This document shows, piece by piece, positions 45,392 through 53,361 of a stretch of DNA of 64,000 bases (position 1 is its first letter; the number at the start of each line of letters is the position of its first letter). The notes beneath the pieces were generated by a model. That model saw nothing but the letters and a program-made list of their open reading frames with translations, did not search any database and was not told the DNA's origin. Both the position numbers and the translations under genes were made by a program. Source of the stretch: Dysgonomonas sp. ZJ279 (GTDB lineage Bacteria; Bacteroidota; Bacteroidia; Bacteroidales; Dysgonomonadaceae); the NCBI RefSeq assembly GCF_011039205.1, contig NZ_JAAKEL010000010.1, forward strand, positions 1-64,000, given 5' to 3'.

Positions 45392-46381
45392 CATATATTG
45401 GCTTGGTGTACAGCCGAAATGTTTCTTGAAAAACTTATTGAAAGCGCTTTGACTTTCGAAACCCAAAAGAAAAGTAATCTCTGTTAAAGAAATCTTCTCC
45501 TTTAGATATTTTCGAGATAATTCTATACGAAGATCATTAAGAATAAGTTGATAGGAAGTCCCTTCTAACTTTAGTTTTCGCTGAATATTACGTTCACTCA
45601 TATTGAACCGTTCAGCAAGTAATTTCAAATCCAGATTAATTGTTGAGATACTATGTAAAAGATATCTTCGAACAGCTCCCGACAGTACATTATTAAGTTT
45701 ACTATCTTGTATCTCAGCTATGAAGTTTTCAAAAATCGGCAAGAAATCTCTACTTGCTGTTATTACAGGTAGATCGAGAACAGATTTGTTAAAAATTAAG
45801 GCCAATTTATTCTGTCCAAATTCGACAGGACAATTCAGATATTTTTCTAATTTATCCATTTTGCCCTCTTTTTTATAAACAGAATGAGCTGAAACAGGGT
45901 ATAGGTATCTTCCCGTAAAACTATAGCTATATTGAAGTGAGATACCATATTGCATCTCGTACCATTGTCTGGAAGCAACAGGATATTTATCTACAAATTC
46001 TTGACTAATAGATATTTCATAATAGAATAGGTCACCTTCTGTTTTTGTCGTATAGTGAATTATATCATTCTCTGTAGGATCTAATAAATCCAAGTCTTCG
46101 AATATATCGCCGACCGTAGCTCTGTTATGATATAAATTGAAAATTGTACCAGTTAAGGTAAACGGAATAATAAAGCCGATTTCCAATCCAATTCGTTGAT
46201 TATTTTTCTTGGCAACAATCTGTTCCATATATCGACCGAATATATTGGCATCTATTTTAGCAATCGGATTATCCAATATTTTAAGATCTGTTGCAAACTC
46301 AGAAAATATTTTAGAAATATCAATTTGGATATCTTCAAATTGTTTCAAGAAAATATTAAATAACCCAGCTGCTATATACAT
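45374..46381 (-). CDS. AraC-family regulator with PF12625-type ligand-binding domain
   Basis: 335 residues. The N-terminal domain of the arabinose-binding-like AraC subgroup (about 20-200; contains GRYMEQIVAKKNNQRIGLEIG) precedes a C-terminal AraC HTH pair (about 235-332; LKLLAERFNMSERNIQRKLKLEGTSY..., then LTEITFLLGFESQSAFNKFFKKHFGCTPSQYM). The gene points away from the membrane-protein gene at 46499, with 117 bases between them, a usual layout for a regulator and its target. The effector is unknown. Confidence 0.88.
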   Translation of the reverse strand: MYIAAGLFNIFLKQFEDIQIDISKIFSEFATDLKILDNPIAKIDANIFGRYMEQIVAKKNNQRIGLEIGFIIPFTLTGTIFNLYHNRATVGDIFEDLDLLDPTENDIIHYTTKTEGDLFYYEISISQEFVDKYPVASRQWYEMQYGISLQYSYSFTGRYLYPVSAHSVYKKEGKMDKLEKYLNCPVEFGQNKLALIFNKSVLDLPVITASRDFLPIFENFIAEIQDSKLNNVLSGAVRRYLLHSISTINLDLKLLAERFNMSERNIQRKLKLEGTSYQLILNDLRIELSRKYLKEKISLTEITFLLGFESQSAFNKFFKKHFGCTPSQYMSKLSS

Positions 46382-46452
46382 AATAAATATCGCTTGTCGT
46401 GTTTGGACAAATTTATGGCTTTATTTTCAATCAATAACTCTAACCTTAGATT

Positions 46453-46460
46453 TATATTTG
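46453..46460 (+). promoter_or_regulatory. Candidate -7 box (TATATTTG)
   Basis: TAnnTTTG match 38 bases before the ATG at 46499, in the gap shared with the divergent AraC gene. No clear -33 element. Confidence 0.35.
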
Positions 46461-46498
46461 CAATCAGTTAGTAATAATTAATTAAAAACTGAAAAATC

Positions 46499-46927
46499 AT
46501 GTTCAAAATTGGGAGTACTTTAAATTTCATATTAGCAGCAGGGCATTTAATCGCATTAATATGGTTAATGAAAGTCTTTGAAATATATGGTTTAAGCAAA
46601 GAAATAAATGAACTATCTCAGATACATCCTTTATTGCCGTATATACTTACAGTAACAGTTTCAGGAGGATTTTTCGTATTTGGACTATATGGATTGTCTG
46701 CCGATGGGAAGATAAGAAAACTACCTTTATTAAAAGTAGCTGTATTTGCGATTGCTGCAATATATATACTCAGAGCAGTAGCGGGTGTCGTGGAAATAAT
46801 AATTACAGATACGCCCCCTTTACTCGAAAGTATAAACTCATCGGGAGCTTTAATAATAGGGCTACTATATCTGATTGGAGGATTGAAAAAATGGGTGATT
46901 AAACAAGTCCCTAGCAAATTGACCTAA
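46499..46927 (+). CDS. Four-helix membrane protein of unknown function
   Basis: 142 residues with four hydrophobic segments (about 5-25, 45-68, 78-98, 113-130) and short loops; no catalytic motif. I do not recognise the family; the size and layout resemble small DUF4345/DoxX-like membrane proteins. It is transcribed divergently from an AraC regulator and ends at a strong terminator, so it may be that regulator's single target. Confidence 0.7.
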   Translation: MFKIGSTLNFILAAGHLIALIWLMKVFEIYGLSKEINELSQIHPLLPYILTVTVSGGFFVFGLYGLSADGKIRKLPLLKVAVFAIAAIYILRAVAGVVEIIITDTPPLLESINSSGALIIGLLYLIGGLKKWVIKQVPSKLT

Positions 46928-46958
46928 AACTTAGCCCCATTTTATTATCTTTTATAGA

Positions 46959-47010
46959 AAGCAATATTCTTCATTTTCGGATGAAGAATATTGCTTCTTG
47001 TTTTTCTTAC
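46959..47010 (+). terminator. Rho-independent terminator
   Basis: Perfect 16-bp stem AAGCAATATTCTTCAT (46959-46974) with its complement (46981-46996), loop TTTCGG, then CTTGTTTTTCTT. It closes the membrane-protein gene; the convergent nitronate monooxygenase gene ends at 47007. Confidence 0.85.
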
Positions 47011-48080
47011 AACGCTCCTTGCTTCGCCAATGAAAATTCGGCTTGCAAAGTAGCTATAGTTTCTTTTACACTTATTATTTTTTTCGCTAAATGCGCATTT
47101 ATTCCAGCAAAGGCATATCCTTTTTTCATATTGCCTCTCGCTGCCTGATAAAGAACTTGTATAATACAATAAGGACTTTTGCTATAATCGCAGGTTTTAA
47201 TACAATGAAACGGACAACTCTTAGGTACTTCCAGCCCTTTTTCTACACTCTTAATGAAATCACCAGTAATAGCTCTACCCGGCATACCGACAGGGCTTTG
47301 TATTATCTGCAGATCCCCTTGTTCTGCATCAATAAATATCTTTTTAAATTCGGTGACGGCATCGCATTCTTCGGTAGTAACAAATATTGTTCCCATCTGT
47401 ACGCCGGCTGCACCCATTTCGATAAAACGATACATGTCGTATCCAGATGATATGCCACCCGCTGCAATAACAGGTATAACCTTCTCATCTTTATATTGAG
47501 CTACAACTTCTAAAACTTCAGGTACTAATTGCTCCAGTGAAAACTTTTCATCATCAATCTGTTCTAATTTAAAACCTAAATGCCCTCCGGCTTTTGGACC
47601 TTCTACTACAATGGCATCAGGCAGATAGTTAAAATTATTTTTCCATTTGTCGCAAAGTATCTTGGCAGCCCTCGACGATGAAACAATCGGTACCAGCTTT
47701 GTTTTACTACCTGGAGTCTGATATGAGGGCAGATCGAATGGAAGGCCTGCTCCTGCAAAAATAACATCCACTCCTTCGGCTATCGATGTTTTTACCATAT
47801 CCACATAATTGGTTAGAGCAACCATAATGTTGACTCCAATAATCCCATTACTTTTTTCTCTGGCTTTACGTAATTCTTCCTTCAGACCCCAAATACAATT
47901 TTCGAGATAATTTCCTTGAGATTTATGATATATCAATCCTAAACCGGCACATGATATAACACCTATTCCACCCTCGTTGGCCACAGCTGAAGCCAGACCC
48001 GAGAGAGAGACACCAACTCCCATTCCTCCTTGAATAACAGGCAGTTTTATTTCAATATTTCCTAGATAAAATGATTTCAT
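47007..48080 (-). CDS. Nitronate monooxygenase (2-nitropropane dioxygenase family)
   Basis: 357 residues, FMN-dependent TIM barrel. N-terminal FMN motif LPVIQGGMGVGVSLSGLA, catalytic-His motif EGPKAGGHLGF, and phosphate-binding AAGGISSGYDMYRFIEMGAAGVQMGT. A C-terminal extension (about 290-310) is Cys-rich: CPFHCIKTCD then YC, four cysteines and a histidine that could bind a metal. The enzyme oxidises nitronates such as propionate-3-nitronate, or acts as an enoyl-reductase-like flavoprotein in anaerobes. It lies upstream of a minus-strand RRM gene's terminator and appears monocistronic. Confidence 0.88.
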   Translation of the reverse strand: MKSFYLGNIEIKLPVIQGGMGVGVSLSGLASAVANEGGIGVISCAGLGLIYHKSQGNYLENCIWGLKEELRKAREKSNGIIGVNIMVALTNYVDMVKTSIAEGVDVIFAGAGLPFDLPSYQTPGSKTKLVPIVSSSRAAKILCDKWKNNFNYLPDAIVVEGPKAGGHLGFKLEQIDDEKFSLEQLVPEVLEVVAQYKDEKVIPVIAAGGISSGYDMYRFIEMGAAGVQMGTIFVTTEECDAVTEFKKIFIDAEQGDLQIIQSPVGMPGRAITGDFIKSVEKGLEVPKSCPFHCIKTCDYSKSPYCIIQVLYQAARGNMKKGYAFAGINAHLAKKIISVKETIATLQAEFSLAKQGAL

Positions 48081-48086
48081 AATAAT

Positions 48087-48124
48087 GCAAAAAAGCAGAT
48101 AAGTTCATACAAGAACCCATCTGC
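48087..48124 (-). terminator. Terminator of the RRM-protein gene
   Basis: On the minus strand GCAGAT...GGGTTC pairs with GAAC...ATCTGC and is followed by TTTTTTG. It lies about 70 bases past the RRM gene stop and just ahead of the monooxygenase start. A smaller hairpin (AAGAGA/TCTCTT, 48184-48201) spans the RRM stop codon itself. Confidence 0.7.
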
Positions 48125-48191
48125 ATTGTTTAATGTTATGTTTATGGCTTTATTTTCAATAGTGCTTTGCACTTACGGTGGCAAGAGACCA

Positions 48192-48437
48192 TCAATCTCT
48201 TGGAATAGCTTCTTTTATAACGATAGGACGTCCTAAATAATCTTTTCCGTTAAGTTCCTGAATAGCCTTAAGACCATCCGCATTATTTTCCATTTCGATA
48301 AATCCAAAACCTTTCGATCTGTTAGAATCTCTATCAACAATAAGCTTTGCAGAAATTACTTTACCATACTCTTCCATGATTTTGTGCAAATCAGACTCTT
48401 TTACCTCATAGCTGAGGTTTCCAATGTAAATATTCAT
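48192..48437 (-). CDS. RRM-domain RNA-binding protein
   Basis: 81 residues, a single RNA-recognition motif. RNP2 is IYIGNL at the N-terminus and RNP1 is KGFGFIEM in the middle, followed by the NGKDYLGRPIVIKEA strand. Such stand-alone RRM proteins are common in Bacteroidota and bind single-stranded RNA, acting as chaperones or post-transcriptional regulators. It is monocistronic with its own terminator. Confidence 0.95.
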   Translation of the reverse strand: MNIYIGNLSYEVKESDLHKIMEEYGKVISAKLIVDRDSNRSKGFGFIEMENNADGLKAIQELNGKDYLGRPIVIKEAIPRD

Positions 48438-48822
48438 ATAAATACTAAATTAAAATGTAAATGATTTTAAACAAAGGAGTCTAGGATGGTCAATTTCGAC
48501 GATAAGATGTCTTAATACATAATACCAAGAAAATAGAACTGAAGATAGAGAGCAAAATGAACCCATTTATTTTATCTGTTAAATGTAAGGTTAATATGTT
48601 GTATCTCGTTCATCTATCTTCTATTATTTTGCTTTTAAATGAATATCTTATATTTTATATAGTTTGGATGACATCTATTAACATGAACATTCTATAGGGA
48701 ATAACGGTTTAATATAGGAGCGAATACAAGTCTTATTTTCAAACGTAGCCTATTTATTGTACCTTTACACGCTGAAATTCAATTCAGTTGTAAAAATATC
48801 AAGATTAAATAAAGCTAAATAT
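48438..48822. other. Intergenic region without a clear gene
   Basis: About 385 bases. It contains an imperfect inverted repeat (GAAGATAGA near 48541 with TCTATCTTC near 48613) and a TACCTTTA motif near 48760 that is one base off the -7 consensus. I see no gene. Confidence 0.4.
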
Positions 48823-48996
48823 ATGATGAAGCCTCGCCTGGGTATGACTGCCCGTACAGGAGACAAATGTCCTAAGAGTGGTGTTTGGAAAGTAGTTGGA
48901 ACGCTAGAGTCGATAACAATGTCTGTTTCCAGGGGGAATAAAATGCCTCAGCACGCAAACAGAAGTGCAACATGGAAACTTATTATCATGTTCTGA
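48823..48996 (+). CDS. Small conserved-looking protein upstream of glutathione peroxidase
   Basis: 57 residues from the ATG at 48823; 48826 is a second possible ATG, and the TTG at 48757 would add 22 unlikely residues. The sequence has a protein-like pattern of invariant-looking residues: TGDKCPKSGVWKVVG, then SRGNKMPQ, then WKLI. This resembles small hypothetical proteins with a CPxSGxW...GxxMP core. Its TGA overlaps nothing; the peroxidase ATG begins 2 bases later, so the two are probably coupled. Function unknown. Confidence 0.6.
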   Translation: MMKPRLGMTARTGDKCPKSGVWKVVGTLESITMSVSRGNKMPQHANRSATWKLIIMF

Positions 48997-48997
48997 T

Positions 48998-49471
48998 ATG
49001 AATATTTACGATATAACTGTAAAAGATGCCAAAGATAACGATGTTTCGATGGCAGATTATAAAAGAAAGGTATTACTAATTGTCAATACTGCCACTCAGT
49101 GTGGATTTACACCTCAATATAAAGATTTACAGGATTTATATCTCAAATATAAAGATCAGGGATTCGAGGTCCTTGATTTCCCCTGCAATCAATTTGGGAA
49201 TCAGGCTCCGGAAACAAATGACGAAATAGCGAGTTTCTGTGAGATGAAATACAAAACAACCTTCCGCACATTTGCAAAAGTTGATGTAAATGGCAAGGAT
49301 GCTGATCCTCTTTTCAAATTACTAAAAAAGAGTAAGGGTGGATTTATATTCGATGCTATAAAATGGAACTTCACCAAATTTCTTGTTTCTCGTGATGGGA
49401 AGATACTTAAACGCTACTCTCCTACTACGAATCCATCTAAAATAGAGAAGGATATAGAACCGCTACTTTAA
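48998..49471 (+). CDS. Glutathione peroxidase family protein (Cys type)
   Basis: 157 residues from the ATG at 48998, chosen because the upstream extension overlaps the small gene before it. Peroxidatic Cys35 lies in NTATQCGFTPQY (Cys, not selenocysteine), the Gln lies in DFPCNQFGNQAP, and the Trp/Asn pair lies in IKWNFTKFLV. It reduces peroxides, most likely with thioredoxin as electron donor, as for most bacterial Cys-type members. Cytoplasmic. It follows a small uncharacterised ORF by 1 base and ends at a terminator. Confidence 0.93.
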   Translation: MNIYDITVKDAKDNDVSMADYKRKVLLIVNTATQCGFTPQYKDLQDLYLKYKDQGFEVLDFPCNQFGNQAPETNDEIASFCEMKYKTTFRTFAKVDVNGKDADPLFKLLKKSKGGFIFDAIKWNFTKFLVSRDGKILKRYSPTTNPSKIEKDIEPLL

Positions 49472-49504
49472 GTTTAAGAAGTAGCCATTTATATAAGAAC
49501 TAAA

Positions 49505-49545
49505 ATAAGAGAAGCAGAAAGAATTTTCTGCTTCTCTTATTTTTA
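49505..49545 (+). terminator. Rho-independent terminator
   Basis: ATAAGAGAAGCAGAAA (49505-49520) pairs with its complement (49525-49540), then TTTTATATTT. Closes the glutathione peroxidase gene. Confidence 0.85.
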
Positions 49546-49550
49546 TATTT

Positions 49551-49700
49551 GAAGTCGTCTTGACTTTTCAAAATGTTTTCTTTTTGTTTGTTTTTGACTC
49601 TCTTTGTCATGCTGAACGATAGTGAAGCATCTCCTAACCAAGATCCTTCGTTCCTCAGGATGACAAAATAATACGAAAAACAAAAAGTCAAGACGACTTC
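49551..49700. repeat. 150-bp palindromic dispersed repeat, family 1 copy B
   Basis: Same length and same terminal inverted sequences (GAAGTCGTCTTGACTTTT) as the copy at 3458-3607, differing at only a few positions. It sits directly after a terminator and right at the stop of the DoxD-type gene, so it occupies the gap between two convergent genes. Confidence 0.9.
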
Positions 49701-49701
49701 T

Positions 49702-50733
49702 TTAAAAAGTAATTCTTTCACTCCATGTTATGCCACTAATATCAGTCAATACTAATTCATAACGGCCTTTACGGAGATTGACAATACTTTCGTCTTTAAT
49801 CCTTAACTTGGCCTTACTTCCCAAGGGAATAACCAAACTATGTTTACCCGGCCTAACTTTGGCAACATAACTGTTTTCGATATCTAACAACGGAAATTTA
49901 GACAATTCATCTCCATCTTGTTGTAAGACAATTTTTCCATCTTGATCTTTCAATGTAATACCTATTAAGAATGAGCCATATACATCGGCACCTTCTGTTC
50001 TGAAAACAGTAAAAACCAGACCTTCATTGTTGAGTGTTGTATCAGATATTTCGACAATCGGTTTTACAGACTTATTATGCAGTAGTCCCCAGACTCCATT
50101 ATGGAAATATTGATTGGTAAAGAGAGTCATAAACAAAATAACTGCCGATCCCGAGATAACTATCAGGTTCAATCTCTTTTCGCCAATAGGTAATATTCCG
50201 GAAGCAACCCAACTAAACCATTTTGTATTTGCAATAGGCTTTTTAGCAAGCCAATAATTATCTATGGAATATTTTCCTCCACCTGTAAATAACAGGGTGA
50301 ATCCTGTAGCCATACCGAGTATGCCTATCTGCCATTCGTCTAAGCAGGTTGTCCCAAGCCAGCCCGACCCAAGCAATATACCTGTAGCTAGCCCCAGTAC
50401 CCCCAAGCTCATCAGTCGGGTGAAAAATCCCAGCATTATAAGCAGACCGACAATACCTTCAATAATTGTAAATGCTACCATAGCCCACCATAGCGATTCG
50501 GGATTAGATACCAGATACTCTATAATAGGTTTTATTCCCAGTGCATTTGGCAAGAAATGATTAAATTTTTCACCAATATATCCGGCTTCATCTGGATTCA
50601 GTTTGTTTTCAAGGATTAATCGTCGCCAGAAAGCCGAAAAATAAGTCCAACCTACAACTAAGCGTAAAGCAAGGGCAAAAGTGCCCGATAAAGAGTATGC
50701 TTGCTGCATCTCTTTCGTATTATTTTGTATCAT
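49702..50733 (-). CDS. DoxD-DoxA fusion (thiosulfate:quinone oxidoreductase-like)
   Basis: 343 residues. The N-terminal half is a DoxD/DoxX membrane domain with four to five helices (about 15-180; LRLVVGWTYFSAFWRRLIL, FTIIEGIVGLLIMLGFFTRL). A further TM helix (about 192-210) leads to a beta-rich C-terminal part resembling DoxA (about 225-343). In Acidianus these are separate subunits of thiosulfate:quinone oxidoreductase; fused forms occur in Bacteroidota. The substrate in this organism is unproven. A later ATG (residue 9) is an alternative start. Confidence 0.82.
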   Translation of the reverse strand: MIQNNTKEMQQAYSLSGTFALALRLVVGWTYFSAFWRRLILENKLNPDEAGYIGEKFNHFLPNALGIKPIIEYLVSNPESLWWAMVAFTIIEGIVGLLIMLGFFTRLMSLGVLGLATGILLGSGWLGTTCLDEWQIGILGMATGFTLLFTGGGKYSIDNYWLAKKPIANTKWFSWVASGILPIGEKRLNLIVISGSAVILFMTLFTNQYFHNGVWGLLHNKSVKPIVEISDTTLNNEGLVFTVFRTEGADVYGSFLIGITLKDQDGKIVLQQDGDELSKFPLLDIENSYVAKVRPGKHSLVIPLGSKAKLRIKDESIVNLRKGRYELVLTDISGITWSERITF

Positions 50734-50833
50734 AATTATTTGAATATTGAGTGTTATATTTTCTATATAAAGAATATGGCAAACTAATTATCTCTAATTA
50801 ATCTGACATTATAAAGTTGCGTATAAGTGCAAA

Positions 50834-51184
50834 TCAAATAATTAATTTCCTGTGATATATGAATAGTGGAACGGATAAAATGTCAACCTCTACAGGTTGA
50901 TGCGGATATAAGTTTGTAGAAGTAAAATTGCCCCGATAATCTAAATGATTTTTATCTGTAAATAAGAAGTATCTTTCTTCTGCCTGCTTTTTATTTTTTT
51001 GAGTTAAATCGTTCTGTTGGAATGTTGATATGCACGATCTGAAATTATTGCTTTTCTCTAAATCGAGCTGTATATTGATCGGAATATTTAATGATCGCTT
51101 TATCTCTTGCTTAACCGGGCATGTTAAACAAAGCAAGATGAATAAAGGCAAGAACATCAAATAAATCCGTTTAGAACAATACAT
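50834..51184 (-). CDS. Small secreted or membrane-anchored protein of unknown function
   Basis: 116 residues. Hydrophobic N-terminus (about 8-21) ending CLTC, a weak lipobox (Cys22), then a soluble tail with no recognised motif. It lies 100 bases upstream of the DoxD gene on the same strand. The family is not recognised; it could also begin at residue 10. Moderate confidence that it is a gene. Confidence 0.5.
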   Translation of the reverse strand: MYCSKRIYLMFLPLFILLCLTCPVKQEIKRSLNIPINIQLDLEKSNNFRSCISTFQQNDLTQKNKKQAEERYFLFTDKNHLDYRGNFTSTNLYPHQPVEVDILSVPLFIYHRKLII

Positions 51185-51407
51185 ATAATCAATTTAAAAT
51201 AAAAATCTTACTCTACTATTCTTAACACAAGTAAAATAGTTTAGTTCTAATCGTTGGAGCATTATCACTTTTTTTAAGTTTTATTTCGTATTCGTTTTAT
51301 CAACATGGAATAGCAAGTTTAATCAAAACCGATTATTGCACAATTAGATTTAGAGAAACGAACAAATATAATTAAAATATCATTATTACTTCACCCAAAT
51401 ATTATCT

Positions 51408-51415
51408 TACTTTTG
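51408..51415 (+). promoter_or_regulatory. Candidate -7 box (TACTTTTG)
   Basis: TAnnTTTG match 19 bases before the ATG of the LuxR-type gene at 51435. No obvious -33 element. Confidence 0.35.
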
Positions 51416-51434
51416 TGATAAGTACAATGATGAT

Positions 51435-52208
51435 ATGAATCAAGAAATAAGAGAAATATTGCAAGAAATCTACACAGGTCATAATCTGAAAGAAACAGAT
51501 TTAGATTATACCATTGCGAATAAGTATAAAGATGATTTAAACCGATTGTCTGAACTGAATAACTGCTGTTTCTTTATTGTAGACTTACATAAATTCGAAT
51601 ACATATTTACATCTGATAATTTTAAGAATATAGTTGGATATGTACCGACAAAAGATGATTTTAGAAATCCGTCTGACAACCGATTCCTAGATTCCAGAAT
51701 TCATTCTGATGATTTTCTGAAATATAAAGAAATACAACTAAAGGTCGGAGAATTCATTATGCAACAACCTAAAGACGAGAGGATAAATTATAAACACATC
51801 TTCGAACTGAGAGTACAAAATATACAAGGGAACTATGTTCGATTATCTTGGGAACGACAAGCATTAGAAACAGATAAATTAGGTAATCTGTGGTTAATGC
51901 TTGGTATTATTAATATTCTATCTGATCAAATTAATACAGACGATTTCAAAAGTTTTTTTATCAATCTTAAAACAGGCGAACGAATCGATTTTATTTCATC
52001 AGGTGAAATTACTATTGAATTAACTTCGCGTGAAAAAGAAATTTTGCAATTGATCCAAAAAGGGCTTTTAAGTAAAGAAATTGCCGATCAATTAGCAATC
52101 AGCATAAATACAGTTAACATACATCGACAAAATATTCTCCATAAAATGAATGCTGACAATTCGTTTGAAGCTGTAAATCGTGCCAGGATATTAGGTATTT
52201 TAAAATAG
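51435..52208 (+). CDS. LuxR-family regulator with PAS-like sensor
   Basis: 257 residues. The N-terminal PAS-like domain (about 30-160; NNCCFFIVDLHKFEYIFTSDNFKNIVGY, then ELRVQNIQGNYVRLSWERQ) precedes a C-terminal GerE/LuxR helix-turn-helix (about 195-255; TSREKEILQLIQKGLLSKEIADQLAISINTVNIHRQNIL). No receiver domain, so it probably senses a small ligand or redox state directly. The stop is only 4 bases from the stop of the convergent TPP-enzyme-like gene, and no terminator is visible between them. Confidence 0.88.
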   Translation: MNQEIREILQEIYTGHNLKETDLDYTIANKYKDDLNRLSELNNCCFFIVDLHKFEYIFTSDNFKNIVGYVPTKDDFRNPSDNRFLDSRIHSDDFLKYKEIQLKVGEFIMQQPKDERINYKHIFELRVQNIQGNYVRLSWERQALETDKLGNLWLMLGIINILSDQINTDDFKSFFINLKTGERIDFISSGEITIELTSREKEILQLIQKGLLSKEIADQLAISINTVNIHRQNILHKMNADNSFEAVNRARILGILK

Positions 52209-52212
52209 TATT

Positions 52213-53274
52213 TTACATCCTTATTTCTAATACAAAAGCTCCTTCTGAATACAACACTTTTTGAATATTCTTCTTCAAATACTTTTGCTCCAAAACAACC
52301 TCTCCTTTAATATTATAGGCATCAACTAAGCGGATAAAATCCGGATTATCTTCATGCGGATGATTCAATAAGAATATTTTTATATCAATTCCCGATTGCA
52401 TAACGACCCCTAATTCCTCAATTGTAGCCTGAAATTGAGCTGCCTCAACAATAAGACAAACAATTTTGTCCGGAGCTGCACACTTTGCTCCTATTGCCGC
52501 AGGCAAACCAAATCCGAGTGTGCCAAACTTTTCTGATTTTACAATCTCACAAGATATAAACTCATTCGGGTTAGAAAGATGAGCAGAGTCTAAAACTATG
52601 ATTAAATCGTCATCTATATCTTGCATAATAATCATTATCCGGTTCTGCATATTTTGGCTCATGTCCGCAGTATCAGTAGGAGTTAATTTTTCACATTTTT
52701 CCGAATATTGAGTTGGATTATAACTTCGAATAAAACTGGTTTGTTGTGATATATACATAGCTTTCTCTGATTGAGCATCTTTTGTTATATCTAAAAGCAC
52801 GGGACCGGGACGACCCGTGGACGCAATATAGAAAGCATGTGCTATTGCCGAAGAAATTTCACCTGCCGAACGAACCTGATATACCCATTTTGTAATGGAA
52901 TGGGTGATACCTATAATATCAACTTCCTGAAAAGCATCTGTGCCTAATAGATTTGAATTTACCTGTCCTGTTATTACAACAATCGGAATAGCATTCGCCA
53001 TTGCATCGGCAATACCGGTCACGGTATTAGTGGCACCCGGACCAGAAGTTAATAAAGCAACCCCAACTTTTTTTGATACTTCCGCATATCCTTGTGCTGC
53101 ATGTACAGCTCCTTGCTCGTGACGTACCAAAATATGATTCATCAATTCTTTGCGACTATACAAACAATCTAATACTTGCATAACGCAACTTCCCGGATAA
53201 CCGAAGATTGTATTTACATCATGATTCAAAAGGGATTGTAATAATATCTCTGCACCTGTAATCGGATTATTCAT
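52213..53274 (-). CDS. Shrunken acetolactate-synthase-like protein lacking the TPP motif
   Basis: 353 residues from the ATG at 53274, which has AGAAAG just upstream; an ATG at 53325 would add 17 atypical residues. The N-terminal PYR domain is intact (GAEILLQSLLNHDVNTIFGYPG, VRHEQGAVHAAQGYAEVSKKVGVALLTSGPGATN, RPGPVLLDITKDAQ) and keeps the catalytic-type glutamate in RHEQGA. The central domain of acetolactate synthases (about 150 residues) is reduced to a short linker. The C-terminal PP domain starts normally (FGTLGFGLPAAIGAK), but the GDGSFQ cofactor motif reads VEAAQFQ and a segment after LLN is missing. Normal AHAS is about 560-600 residues. It is unlikely to bind thiamine diphosphate and Mg in the usual way; it may be regulatory or another activity. 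Confidence 0.8.
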   Translation of the reverse strand: MNNPITGAEILLQSLLNHDVNTIFGYPGSCVMQVLDCLYSRKELMNHILVRHEQGAVHAAQGYAEVSKKVGVALLTSGPGATNTVTGIADAMANAIPIVVITGQVNSNLLGTDAFQEVDIIGITHSITKWVYQVRSAGEISSAIAHAFYIASTGRPGPVLLDITKDAQSEKAMYISQQTSFIRSYNPTQYSEKCEKLTPTDTADMSQNMQNRIMIIMQDIDDDLIIVLDSAHLSNPNEFISCEIVKSEKFGTLGFGLPAAIGAKCAAPDKIVCLIVEAAQFQATIEELGVVMQSGIDIKIFLLNHPHEDNPDFIRLVDAYNIKGEVVLEQKYLKKNIQKVLYSEGAFVLEIRM

Positions 53275-53361
53275 CTTTCTATCTTTTATGCAGACAAAAA
53301 TATCTTCAATAAGAAAGATGTACAATAGCTATATATAACTATTGCAATAGCGATCAACAAT

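Noticed and set aside
48757-48822. TTG start at 48757 for the small ORF before glutathione peroxidase
   Set aside because: The added residues are not protein-like and the two ATGs at 48823 and 48826 fit the conserved-looking core better.
53275-53325. ATG at 53325 for the ALS-like gene
   Set aside because: The extra 17 residues are not found in the ALS family, whereas the ATG at 53274 is preceded by AGAAAG and starts the PYR domain correctly.
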